Both the position numbers and the translations under genes were made by a program. Below the pieces are notes generated by a model. It did not search any database and had not been told where the DNA came from. It saw nothing but the letters and a program-made list of their open reading frames with translations. From Desulfocicer vacuolatum DSM 3385 (lineage in GTDB: Bacteria; Desulfobacterota; Desulfobacteria; Desulfobacterales; SURF-7), in the NCBI GenBank assembly GCA_945870015.1, contig CAMBQS010000088.1, forward strand, positions 1-10,380: a stretch of DNA of 10,380 nt. Direction: 5' to 3'. Shown piece after piece: positions 1 to 7,145 of the stretch (within the stretch, counting starts at the first letter, position 1; each line of letters starts with the position of its first letter).

Positions 1-137
1 ATAAATTTTGTTTTCACAATGCCATTTTTTTAAAAGGGAAGGGTAAAGGTATCTGCTTTATTTGAACTGATTTATATCCAAATGCCCCGGATGTGTCAAC
101 CAGATAGGTTCTTGAAACGGAATGACCCGATATGGTC
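1..137. other. Non-coding edge, nothing recognised
   Basis: AT-rich sequence downstream of the acylase terminator. I see no reading frame with a ribosome binding site, no RNA gene and no repeat here. It may belong to the intergenic space of a neighbour outside the window. Confidence 0.5.
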
Positions 138-175
138 AAAAAAAACCGCCCCGACTGAAAACAGACGGGGCGGTT
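138..175 (-). terminator. Rho-independent terminator of the acylase gene
   Basis: Arms AACCGCCCCG (144-153) and CGGGGCGGTT (166-175) are perfectly complementary over 10 bp. The inner CTG/CAG can extend the stem around an AAAA loop. Read on the minus strand, the hairpin is followed directly by eight T (138-145 are all A on the plus strand). It lies 24 bases beyond the acylase stop codon, so it is the natural end of that transcript. Confidence 0.93.
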
Positions 176-198
176 GCTATTCATGAAAATCCTTTTTT

Positions 199-2877
199 CT
201 AATTGTCAAACAGAGGGAAAGGACGGTAGGAAAAGTCGTCGAAAATTCCTGTCATACTGTAAAAATTGGGATCAAATACCGGTATACCGCCCTGGCCCAT
301 AAGAATATTCCCGGATTCTCCCAGCGGAAACATGCTTTCGATGCGCACCGGCCCGTTTTCCCCGTATTCCACGCAATGGGCATAGGTCGACCGGGAGGAA
401 AAAGGCATGGCGTAAAGGGTTCCGAGAAATGTGTGCTCGAACGGAATCAGGCCCCTGGCATTGGTTCCCCAGGGCCTCGTCGGGCCCAACTCTGCCAGCA
501 CCTCATCCAGTGCTGCGACGATGATCTCATCCGCAGTATCGGGAGCACTGGTATCGGCATTTTGGAACCAGTCATAATTGTTTTTGATCCCTGATTCATC
601 ATCGGCCAGACCATGGAGAAGCACATTGAACAGCACCCGCTCGCTCTGCGTGTCTCCGAGTTCGTCTGCAAATGTCATTTCCAGCACCCTGCGAATCCAG
701 GCATCCATCAAAACCCAGCCATCGGCCCGATCCATTCCAAAGGCCCACTGGGAAGGCCCGCCGGCCACAAAATGGCCGTCCCAACCTGTCAGTATCCCAA
801 GGGCCTCAGTCCGTTCCGGTGTCGGGTCAGCATTGACCGCCTCAATAAAATCATCTTCCACAAATTTCCAGGGATTGCCGCCGCCGCCAAATGAATCCGT
901 GGTCGCGATCCGCAGGGCCAGGTCCCGAACCTCTTCAAAGCCGAGCTTGTCACCCGCTCCAATGGTCTCATCAAAATAATCATAGATGACATGGCTTCGG
1001 TGGAACGGCCCGTAAGCTGTATTGGTTCCGTTAAAACCGCTGTCATAGCCCGGATGGGTCTTGTTGTTCCATCCACCGTAATACCCCCGGGATGCGTTCC
1101 GGTCGGTAGCGCGCTGAATCAATACATCGGCATCCCATTCCTGGGGCAGCCCGGCAGCACCCTGTGGCAGCCGCCATTCACCCGTCGGACGAACCGGATC
1201 CCGTCCCGACATCCAGTAGGCGATGTTGCCGTCCTGGTCTGCATAACAAAAATGTTGACTGACGCCTACATCTTCGATTGCCTCACCAAATTCATCCATG
1301 CTTTCCGCCCTGGCCAGTCCCAGAAAACCGCTGATGGTATCAAACTCATACCCCCAATGGGCGTATTTCCATGCAACAATGGGGTTGGCCTCACTGACGA
1401 CCGTTGGATCAAACGGCATGGGATTGACCACCGGGCCATGGTCTGTCCGGAATACCGGAATGGTGACATCACTCCCTCCTTTTACATGGATGGTTTCATA
1501 CCGGTTAAGGACGATGGAACTGATATCCTCCAGGTAATAATCTGTTGTGTGTGAATGCCCCACCTGCATAGACCATGCATGATGCGGCGTGCGGCCGATG
1601 ATAATCCCAGGAATGCCGGGTACGGTCATACCGGAAACATTCATGCCGCCCGCTTGGATAGATCCTTCTGCTACAATGGCTGGAGCTGAAAATCCCATCT
1701 GGGGTCCGGAATAGATAATTGGATTTCTGGATACGGTTTTGTCTCCGGATACCACCCAGGCATAGCTTCCCATCTTGACATGGGCTTTGATTTTTTCCAG
1801 CCTTTCCTTGAACTGAAGGAATCGATCTTTCATGGCTTGCGCCAAGGGGCCGAAATCATGGGTGTCTTCGACTGGTTCCGGAATTGGGGCAGTGGCGACC
1901 TCCGGAACGTTCAAAATATAAGTCTGCGCTTCCGGATCATTGGTCCAACGCAAATCCTGAAACATTGCAAGACCAGAGGCAGGGAAACGGGCAACCAGAT
2001 CCTGATAAAGCGCTGCATTTTCCATCTGCCCGGTATCCAGGGCTTCCGGGTCAAAATTCCGCAGCAGCATGGAAATCCATGCCAGCACATGCTCATTGGT
2101 CCATTTCGCGGGCTGGAATCCAAGAGAGATGAACTCGATTGGCAGTAATGAAGGATTGCTCTGAATCTCAGCGATGCGCCGGTTGATGCCGGCAACATAT
2201 CCCTTGATCACCTTTTGAGACTCCGGGTCAAGATCCTCAAACCCCTGTGTCAGTTCTTCATCTGAGTAGCGGATGGTGCGGATAAAGATGTCCGTAGGCA
2301 ACTGACTCTTTCCAAAAATCTCGGAAAGAGTACCCAGTCCCTGGCGCCGATAGGTCTCCATCTGCCACAACCGGTCGGAGGCAACCGAATATCCCATGGC
2401 TTCAAAGATATAGTAGAGACTGACGCGATCCGATCCGGAAATAAACCAGACCCCTTTATCATCCCTTTGGGTCTGAACCGTTCCGGTTTCTACAAAAAAC
2501 ATCCGGAAATCCAGATCCGCCCACCAGGACGAACCCTTTACCAGGGTGCTGAGCAGGTTTAGCCCTTTGCCATAAAGTGATCCGGATTCATCTTCCTCAA
2601 AAATCCGTAGTCCATCCTGCGGACCCAGCAGGGCTTTTTTACCGTTACTCACGGATTGGAATTTCGAACTGATCTCCTTGCCGTTGAGCCAGGCCCGGAA
2701 AGTGTCCGGATTTGCACCCGGCTCCAGGCTGACAAATACCTCTACCGGTGTAAAATCCACTTCTTCCGCCGGCAAGGGTGTTTCAATATCCGCCAGATTC
2801 GATGCGGATGCTTGGTCCTGAACCCAGAAGGCCATGCTGGTAATCACCAGCAGGCAGATGAATAATCGTTTAACCAT
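199..2877 (-). CDS. Secreted penicillin-acylase-family amidohydrolase (Ntn-hydrolase)
   Basis: An 892-residue precursor of the penicillin amidase family (S45), which hydrolyses amide bonds of side-chain-acylated substrates outside the cytoplasm. Seen: a signal peptide (residues 1 to about 25, charged start, hydrophobic core, AxA-like end ASA), then a beta-rich segment of about residues 43-130 that looks Ig-like, then the acylase core with the family signature ASDRLWQMETYRR near residues 166-178. The autoprocessing site is MG|SYAWVVSG, making Ser371 the probable N-terminal nucleophile of the beta chain. GPQMGF places Gln393 at beta-23, as in penicillin G acylase, whereas cephalosporin and AHL acylases have His there. 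WNN (603-605) carries the likely oxyanion Asn. E. coli PGA precursor is 846 residues, so this is slightly longer, mostly at the N terminus. The ATG at 2877 is chosen over an upstream start at 2982 because it follows AAGGAGG and begins the signal peptide. The gene appears monocistronic. The natural substrate (penicillin, N-acyl amino acid, AHL or other) cannot be told from sequence. Confidence 0.92.
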   Translation of the reverse strand: MVKRLFICLLVITSMAFWVQDQASASNLADIETPLPAEEVDFTPVEVFVSLEPGANPDTFRAWLNGKEISSKFQSVSNGKKALLGPQDGLRIFEEDESGSLYGKGLNLLSTLVKGSSWWADLDFRMFFVETGTVQTQRDDKGVWFISGSDRVSLYYIFEAMGYSVASDRLWQMETYRRQGLGTLSEIFGKSQLPTDIFIRTIRYSDEELTQGFEDLDPESQKVIKGYVAGINRRIAEIQSNPSLLPIEFISLGFQPAKWTNEHVLAWISMLLRNFDPEALDTGQMENAALYQDLVARFPASGLAMFQDLRWTNDPEAQTYILNVPEVATAPIPEPVEDTHDFGPLAQAMKDRFLQFKERLEKIKAHVKMGSYAWVVSGDKTVSRNPIIYSGPQMGFSAPAIVAEGSIQAGGMNVSGMTVPGIPGIIIGRTPHHAWSMQVGHSHTTDYYLEDISSIVLNRYETIHVKGGSDVTIPVFRTDHGPVVNPMPFDPTVVSEANPIVAWKYAHWGYEFDTISGFLGLARAESMDEFGEAIEDVGVSQHFCYADQDGNIAYWMSGRDPVRPTGEWRLPQGAAGLPQEWDADVLIQRATDRNASRGYYGGWNNKTHPGYDSGFNGTNTAYGPFHRSHVIYDYFDETIGAGDKLGFEEVRDLALRIATTDSFGGGGNPWKFVEDDFIEAVNADPTPERTEALGILTGWDGHFVAGGPSQWAFGMDRADGWVLMDAWIRRVLEMTFADELGDTQSERVLFNVLLHGLADDESGIKNNYDWFQNADTSAPDTADEIIVAALDEVLAELGPTRPWGTNARGLIPFEHTFLGTLYAMPFSSRSTYAHCVEYGENGPVRIESMFPLGESGNILMGQGGIPVFDPNFYSMTGIFDDFSYRPFPLFDN

Positions 2878-2882
2878 ACGCT

Positions 2883-2889
2883 CCTCCTT
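2883..2889 (-). promoter_or_regulatory. Shine-Dalgarno site fixing the acylase start
   Basis: Read on the minus strand this is a full AAGGAGG, five bases before the ATG at 2877. It decides the start in favour of the signal-peptide methionine and against the 35-residue longer frame. Confidence 0.85.
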
Positions 2890-3246
2890 CCTGATAATTT
2901 TGATTGATGATATATGATTATCACTCAAAAAGCGGTTGATTTTCTGTGGATTCCCGAAGACCGGTAATCGCAAAAAAATCAACCTGTCCCTAGCCGGTAT
3001 CTATTTTCCCGATCGTTACAAATCCTGAGTTATCGATCAATCATACAATACCGTCTTCCCTATTGGGAAAAAAACAATGTATAAACATATACTTCATCCA
3101 ATTCTGAATTACTTCAGATGAATGGTATGGAAATGGTATTATGTTGATAAGATTGAATTCAGGATGAACAGGCAATTTTTTTGGCAGTTACCAACGGCGT
3201 ATTACACAAGACCCAAAATGTCAATAATAATTAGTAACTTTTCCAA
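2890..3246. other. Divergent intergenic region
   Basis: AT-rich spacer between the divergent acylase and asd genes. It must hold the acylase promoter, but I could not identify a convincing -35/-10 pair on the minus strand. One 6-bp perfect inverted repeat, TCTGAA-TTAC-TTCAGA, lies at 3103-3118 and could be an operator half-pair, though short palindromes are common by chance in such DNA. No credible small gene is visible. Confidence 0.5.
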
Positions 3247-3275
3247 TTGACATAAAACATTCAAGTTCTTATACT
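3247..3275 (+). promoter_or_regulatory. Sigma70-type promoter for asd
   Basis: TTGACA (3247-3252), a 17-base spacer, and TATACT (3270-3275): a perfect -35 and one mismatch in the -10. Transcription would start near 3282, giving a leader of about 57 bases before the asd ATG. No riboswitch-like fold is apparent in so short a leader. Confidence 0.8.
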
Positions 3276-3338
3276 TCCAAAACAAAAAATAGGAAACCCC
3301 ACCCAAAAACAGATATTGATAACAGGAAAGGATGGATC

Positions 3339-4475
3339 ATGCGTAAAGTAGCATTTATCGGATGGCGCGGAATGGTTGGTTCGGTTTTAATGAAACGGAT
3401 GCTGGCGGAAAAAGATTTTTCCGGTTTTGAACCTGTTTTTGCCACCACATCCCAGGTTGGTCAACCCGGACCGGACATTGGAATGCCTACCCCTCCGTTA
3501 AGGGATGCATTTGATCTCGAGATGTTGAAAACAATGGATATCATTGTTACCTGCCAGGGAAGCGATTATACCAAAAAAATATACCCGCTGCTTCGAAAAT
3601 CCGGATGGAAGGGATACTGGCTGGATGCTGCATCCGCACTCCGAATGGAAAACAGCAGTGTCATCATCCTTGACCCTGTTAACAGAAAGGTGATTGATCA
3701 GGCACTTGCCGAAGGGAAAAAAGATTTTATCGGAGGCAACTGTACGGTCAGCCTGATGCTGATGGGGGTCAGTGCGTTATTCCGGAAAGGGTATATCGAA
3801 TGGCTCACCTCCATGACATACCAGGCAGCTTCCGGTGCAGGAGCCAAAAACATGCGCGAACTTGTATCCCAGATGGACAGGATCGGCAGGGCTTCGGAAG
3901 CGTATCTGAAAGATCCGGAATCCGACATTGCCGACCTGGATCAAAGGGTTCTTGAAACCATGAATCACCATGATTTTCCAATTAAAAATTTTGGCGCTCC
4001 GCTTGCCGGAAGCGTTATCCCATGGATTGACTCCCCCATGGAAAACGGTCAGACCAGAGAAGAATGGAAAGGCGCTGCGGAAACCAATAAGATTCTCCAG
4101 ACCAGAACCATGGTTCCGGTTGACGGGATATGCGTCCGGATTGGCGCCATGCGCTGCCATTCTCAGGCGCTCACAATCAAACTGACCAAAGATATCCCTG
4201 TTGACGAAATTATGGGTCTGATTTCCGAATCCAACCAATGGGTAAAGGTTGTTCCCAATACAAAAGAAGACACCCTGAAATATCTGTCTCCGGCTCATGT
4301 TACAGGCACACTGGAAATACCGGTAGGCCGGATTCGCAAGCTGAACCTGGGCAAAGAATATCTGACACTTTTTACAGTGGGGGATCAGTTGTTATGGGGT
4401 GCGGCAGAACCCATCCGCCGTATGCTTACCATATTACTGGAACATCTTTCATCATCGGATAAAACAACCGGATGA
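3339..4475 (+). CDS. asd: Aspartate-semialdehyde dehydrogenase
   Basis: Cytoplasmic NADPH-dependent enzyme that reduces L-aspartyl-4-phosphate to aspartate-4-semialdehyde, the branch point to lysine/diaminopimelate, threonine and methionine. The 378-residue protein aligns in register with E. coli Asd (367 residues). The Rossmann start is VAFIGWRGMVGS. The catalytic cysteine is in GGNCTVSLM at residue 135, Gln162 is in TYQAASGAG, Arg267 is in CVRIG and His274 is in MRCHSQA; these are the same numbers as the E. coli active-site residues. A purine-rich AGGAAAGGA (3324-3332) precedes the ATG by six bases. It is the first gene of a probable unit with sppA: the next start is 82 bases away and no terminator intervenes. 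It is the gamma-proteobacterial subtype, not the shorter Gram-positive/archaeal-like form. Confidence 0.97.
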   Translation: MRKVAFIGWRGMVGSVLMKRMLAEKDFSGFEPVFATTSQVGQPGPDIGMPTPPLRDAFDLEMLKTMDIIVTCQGSDYTKKIYPLLRKSGWKGYWLDAASALRMENSSVIILDPVNRKVIDQALAEGKKDFIGGNCTVSLMLMGVSALFRKGYIEWLTSMTYQAASGAGAKNMRELVSQMDRIGRASEAYLKDPESDIADLDQRVLETMNHHDFPIKNFGAPLAGSVIPWIDSPMENGQTREEWKGAAETNKILQTRTMVPVDGICVRIGAMRCHSQALTIKLTKDIPVDEIMGLISESNQWVKVVPNTKEDTLKYLSPAHVTGTLEIPVGRIRKLNLGKEYLTLFTVGDQLLWGAAEPIRRMLTILLEHLSSSDKTTG

Positions 4476-4548
4476 ATTCAACCGTGAAAACCTGAAAATG
4501 AATGACTCTATGAAATTACATCCATCATTACATGAAAAATCATCTACC

Positions 4549-4552
4549 GGAG
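4549..4552 (+). promoter_or_regulatory. Ribosome binding site choosing the sppA start
   Basis: GGAG ends five bases before the ATG at 4558. The in-frame upstream ATGs at 4498 and 4510 lack such a site, and they would put about 16 to 20 polar residues ahead of the lipoprotein signal sequence. Confidence 0.7.
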
Positions 4553-4557
4553 ATACA

Positions 4558-5562
4558 ATGAACTGCCGTTTCCCATCTAAATACACTTTCCCGATTGTTC
4601 TTCTTTTGCTTATTCTTTCACTATCCGGATGTGCAACACCGAAAATCAATCTGTTTTCATTCGGCACAGAACCTCTCCAGGAATTCACGATCGAGGGGGA
4701 TGGAGATGAAAAAATTCTGATTATCCAGGTAAAAGGCGTTATCTGGGATGAACCCAAAGAAAGTTTTCTTCTCTCCGGCCCAAGCATGCTTCAGGAAATC
4801 GTATCCCAACTGCGGAAAGCGGAAAAAGACTCGGATATAAAGGCGGTGATTTTAAAGGTTGACTCCCCGGGCGGAACCGTCACAGCCAGCGATATTATTT
4901 ATAATGAAATTTTACGGTTTAAAGAAAAAACAGGAATCAAGGTTGTTGCGGTGATGATGGACCTTGCCGCATCGGGCGGTTACTATATTTCGCTTCCCGC
5001 AGATTATATTGTTGCCCATCCAACAACCGTAACCGGTTCCGTTGGCGTCCTTTTTCCCCGTTGGCAGGCTTTCGGGTTGATGGAAAAAATCGGTGTCCGA
5101 AGAGATGTAAGTAAATCCGGAAAACACAAGGATATGGGGTCTCCTTTCCGGGAGCCGACCCAAGAAGAAATCGATATGTTTCAGGGGTTGATCGATGGCC
5201 TGAACAGCCGTTTCATTTCCCTGGTTAAAAAACATCGAAACCTGACACCCGAAGCCCTTGAACAGGTATCCACCGCTCGTATCTTTCTTGCCAAGGATGC
5301 TTTTGATATCGGGCTGGTCGATGAAGTCGGCTATCTGGACGATGCAGTTGCCCATACCAAAAAAATGACCAACCTTCCAAAAAATGCAAAAATCATAACC
5401 TATCGACGTGTCGAACAACCGGATGACAATATGTACAACACATCCACGACGCAACTGGGCACCAAACCGATTTCATTGATTGATCTTGGAATTCCCCAGG
5501 GAATGATGCCCCAATTGCAAAACCGGTTCTGCTATATCTGGGAACCCGGTCTTGAAAATTAA
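4558..5562 (+). CDS. sppA: Signal peptide peptidase SppA, lipoprotein form
   Basis: A 334-residue serine protease of family S49 that degrades cleaved signal peptides at the membrane. Seen: a lipoprotein signal peptide with lipobox LSGC, so Cys25 should be lipidated, then a ClpP-like fold. VDSPGGTVTASD (about 101-112) forms the oxyanion/substrate strand, LAASGGYY holds the nucleophile Ser139, and SGKHKDMGSP holds the general base Lys191. The 52-residue Ser-Lys spacing equals that of B. subtilis SppA (Ser147/Lys199). This is the short single-domain form, about half of the E. coli protein (618 residues), so it would assemble from several identical subunits. Unlike the usual short SppA, held by an uncleaved membrane helix, this one appears to be anchored by lipid. 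Ala follows the Cys, so there is no Asp+2 inner-membrane retention signal. It follows asd and is probably co-transcribed. No GC-rich terminator is visible after it. Confidence 0.93.
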   Translation: MNCRFPSKYTFPIVLLLLILSLSGCATPKINLFSFGTEPLQEFTIEGDGDEKILIIQVKGVIWDEPKESFLLSGPSMLQEIVSQLRKAEKDSDIKAVILKVDSPGGTVTASDIIYNEILRFKEKTGIKVVAVMMDLAASGGYYISLPADYIVAHPTTVTGSVGVLFPRWQAFGLMEKIGVRRDVSKSGKHKDMGSPFREPTQEEIDMFQGLIDGLNSRFISLVKKHRNLTPEALEQVSTARIFLAKDAFDIGLVDEVGYLDDAVAHTKKMTNLPKNAKIITYRRVEQPDDNMYNTSTTQLGTKPISLIDLGIPQGMMPQLQNRFCYIWEPGLEN

Positions 5563-5630
5563 AAAAAGATAACTTTGTTTTTCAAAATTCTCACACGGAA
5601 ATGAGTTGCAGTCCCGCATACAAAACTCAA

Positions 5631-5957
5631 TCAGGACAACTGAGCCATTTTAAGGGTTATATGCTCATTGTCATCCCATGGCCAGAATTTTGCGATAATG
5701 GAATAGTTCCCAAATGACCGCTCAAACAGGGTCTGATTCAACCGGATTCCACCCGAAGCCCTTGTGAGCTTCAAATCATCCTCGCTGGGTTTTACTCCTT
5801 TCGGCTTTCTTGGCAGGCCCAGAATCGATGTCAAAATTTTTTCCCAGTTCTCGATTTCAGAACTCAGGATGACCACCTCATAATAGTCACTCTGATCACA
5901 ACGCATCTCGTGAATGGTCAACCCTTGACTTCGACTGACTATTTCTTTTAATACCAT
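5631..5957 (-). CDS. Hypothetical protein, 108 residues
   Basis: I do not recognise this protein. It is a soluble-looking alpha/beta-type sequence with no signal peptide and no membrane span. Visible features are an EVVILSSEIENWEKIL segment (27-42), a basic patch LPRKPKGVKP (48-57), and an aromatic C-terminal part with IIAKFWPWDDNEHITLKM (87-104). The ATG at 5957 is chosen because AGGAAAG lies just upstream, whereas the longer frame needs a TTG at 5993. It is convergent with sppA (68-base gap) and divergent from the S24 repressor, and it shares a 230-base upstream region with it, so control by that repressor is possible. The reading frame is intact and has normal-looking codon use, so I take it as a real gene. 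Confidence 0.72.
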   Translation of the reverse strand: MVLKEIVSRSQGLTIHEMRCDQSDYYEVVILSSEIENWEKILTSILGLPRKPKGVKPSEDDLKLTRASGGIRLNQTLFERSFGNYSIIAKFWPWDDNEHITLKMAQLS

Positions 5958-6097
5958 GATATACTTTCCTTTTATTTCAGAATCCGCCTGCAATTTCTGC
6001 GATCATAGCAAGAAATTCAGGACAATACCACCACAGATACACAAACCATGAAAAATAGTTTTATCAGGGAATATTGGTTTTTTATTGAAAAAAAGTG

Positions 6098-6128
6098 TTG
6101 CTTTTTATTTTTCATTTGTTTATATAAT
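6098..6128 (+). promoter_or_regulatory. Promoter of the S24 repressor gene
   Basis: A perfect -10 TATAAT lies at 6123-6128. TTGCTT (6098-6103) is a plausible -35; its spacing is 19 bases to TATAAT or 17 to the overlapping TATATA (6121-6126). The start site would be near 6135, leaving about 53 bases of leader before the chosen ATG at 6188. Confidence 0.65.
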
Positions 6129-6138
6129 GAAACAAATG
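6113..6138. promoter_or_regulatory. Perfect inverted repeat, probable operator over the -10
   Basis: CATTTGTTT (6113-6121) and AAACAAATG (6130-6138) are exact reverse complements separated by 8 bases that contain the -10 hexamer. A dimer bound here would block RNA polymerase. This is the classic placement for an autorepressed S24/CI-type gene, and the repressor encoded immediately downstream is the obvious candidate ligand. Binding is inferred, the repeat is seen. Confidence 0.68.
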
Positions 6139-6187
6139 CGACTCAATGGATCAGAACCCATATAATTTCCAGATCAAGGTGTTCACA

Positions 6188-6841
6188 ATGCCGACATCCA
6201 AATTTGAATCTTTCCTCAACAGGGTCTACGCTGCAACCGGCATCAACTCCCAGAATGAGCTGGCATCTGCCTTACATATCAACCGGTCTGCCATTACACA
6301 GGCTAAAAAAAAGAATGACTTTCCGGCAAAGTGGCTGCTGGACTTGTATCGGCTGTTCGGACTCAATCCAGACTGGATTGAAACCGGTAACGGCCCCACC
6401 TATTTAAAACCATCCGATTCCCATGGCTTTGAATTCAAAGGTGTTCCCAAAGTAAAAGCCAGGCTTTGTGCAGGAGGCGGCTCCTTTGAGGTTGGTTCTG
6501 AAATCGAAGGCTACTATTCCTTTCGGGCCGAGTGGCTTCTTCAGAAGGGCAATTCAGAGCATATGGTGTTGATGGATATTTTTGGAAACAGCATGACCCC
6601 GGAACTGAAAGATGGAGACACCGTATTGGTTGACGAATCCCAGAAAGCGATTCTGGCCGGGGCATTGTATGCCATTGGAATCGATGACACCATTATGGTG
6701 AAACGGGTTGAAAAACATCCGAACAAACTGGTGCTGATCAGTGATAACAAGGATTATTCTCCGATCTATCTGCGTAATGAAGAGATGGATACCATTCGTA
6801 TTATTGGAAAGGTTATCTGGGTATGCAGAGAATTCCGGTAA
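6188..6841 (+). CDS. LexA/CI-like self-cleaving repressor (HTH + peptidase S24)
   Basis: A 217-residue transcriptional repressor of the phage CI type. The N-terminal helix-turn-helix spans about residues 8-66; QNELASALHINRSAITQAKK (22-41) covers the two DNA-contact helices. The C-terminal S24 domain has a cleavage site CA|GGG (Ala95-Gly96), nucleophile Ser135 in GNSMTPEL and base Lys172 in MVKRVEK. The 37-residue Ser-Lys interval is the same as in E. coli LexA (119/156). All self-cleavage residues are present, so it should be inactivated by RecA-stimulated autoproteolysis, or by another signal acting through that mechanism. The ATG at 6188 is preferred to that at 6146 because AAGGTG (6176-6181) lies six bases upstream, while the earlier ATG has no ribosome site and only about 11 bases of leader. 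No integrase or phage structural genes lie nearby, so this may be a domesticated host regulator instead of part of a prophage. Confidence 0.93.
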   Translation: MPTSKFESFLNRVYAATGINSQNELASALHINRSAITQAKKKNDFPAKWLLDLYRLFGLNPDWIETGNGPTYLKPSDSHGFEFKGVPKVKARLCAGGGSFEVGSEIEGYYSFRAEWLLQKGNSEHMVLMDIFGNSMTPELKDGDTVLVDESQKAILAGALYAIGIDDTIMVKRVEKHPNKLVLISDNKDYSPIYLRNEEMDTIRIIGKVIWVCREFR

Positions 6842-6971
6842 AATTCATTTAATGGGGCCACATGATTTTTTTTATATTCTCTATGTTTATTTATATAAAT
6901 TATATATTATATTGATAAACAAGATTGTCTTGCTTTTGAAACAACCTTTGCTTTCAACAGGAGATTAAAAA
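6842..6971 (+). promoter_or_regulatory. AT-rich leader upstream of two small genes
   Basis: From about 6866 to 6920 the DNA is nearly all A/T, with several TATATT/TATAAA-like hexamers that could serve as a -10. I cannot pick one -35/-10 pair. Two short inverted repeats follow: CAAGA-TTG-TCTTG (6920-6932) and TTGAAA...TTTCAA (6936-6957), the latter directly before the ribosome site. The second shares TGAAACAA with the repressor operator at 6128-6135. The T8 run at 6866-6873 lacks a convincing GC stem, so I do not call a terminator. Confidence 0.4.
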
Positions 6972-7145
6972 ATGACCAAACACATTTTTGTTCAAAATCA
7001 CCATGAATTTTTTGAATATCATGGAAACACGATGGTTGTGAGAATCAAAAAAGGGGCAGGGAACATCATCAGCCGGGATTGGATACTGTTTGATTCAGTG
7101 GAAGAAGCCCAGGATTTTTTTAACAACAATATAGAAGGGCCATGA
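6972..7145 (+). CDS. Small hypothetical protein, 57 residues
   Basis: An unrecognised small protein starting MTKHIFVQNHHEFFEYHG and ending in NNNIEGP. The pattern suggests a compact beta-beta-beta-alpha unit: strands around FEYHGNTMVVRIKK (14-27) and RDWILFDS (35-42), then a helix VEEAQDFFNN (43-52). There is no signal peptide or membrane span. It is supported by AGGAG (6959-6963) eight bases before the ATG, an in-frame stop, and codon content typical of coding DNA. It lies 130 bases after the S24 repressor on the same strand. It is too short for usual gene-size cut-offs and is easily missed. Its function is unknown. Confidence 0.7.
   Translation: MTKHIFVQNHHEFFEYHGNTMVVRIKKGAGNIISRDWILFDSVEEAQDFFNNNIEGP

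Noticed and set aside
991..1554. 187-codon open frame on the plus strand
   Set aside because: It lies entirely antisense to the acylase gene, has no ribosome site and resembles no protein; it is a shadow of the real coding frame.
2878..2982. N-terminal extension of the acylase to position 2982
   Set aside because: AAGGAGG and a textbook signal peptide start at 2877; the extension would bury the signal sequence.
3164..3250. 28-codon frame in the acylase-asd spacer
   Set aside because: AGG directly abuts the ATG, so the ribosome site spacing is unusable, and the frame runs into the asd promoter.
3777..4298. 173-codon frame antisense to asd
   Set aside because: It covers the catalytic core of a clearly real gene on the other strand and has no supporting signals.
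4912..5454. 180-codon frame antisense to sppA
   Set aside because: A shadow of the conserved SppA core; the Ser/Lys motifs are in the plus-strand frame.
5551..5592. TTGAAAA...TTTTCAA inverted repeat around the sppA stop as a terminator
   Set aside because: All A/T stem with a long loop; too weak to call.
5958..5993. TTG start extending the 108-residue protein by 12 residues
   Set aside because: A rare start codon, whereas the ATG at 5957 has AGGAAAG at a good distance.
6048..6407. 119-codon plus-strand frame across the repressor promoter and start
   Set aside because: It runs through the promoter and then out of frame over the helix-turn-helix region; there is no ribosome site.
6188..6841. 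Assignment of the S24 protein as the cell's LexA
   Set aside because: The HTH is of the CI/phage type, not the winged helix of LexA, and the operator does not resemble a known SOS box; only the C-terminal mechanism is shared.
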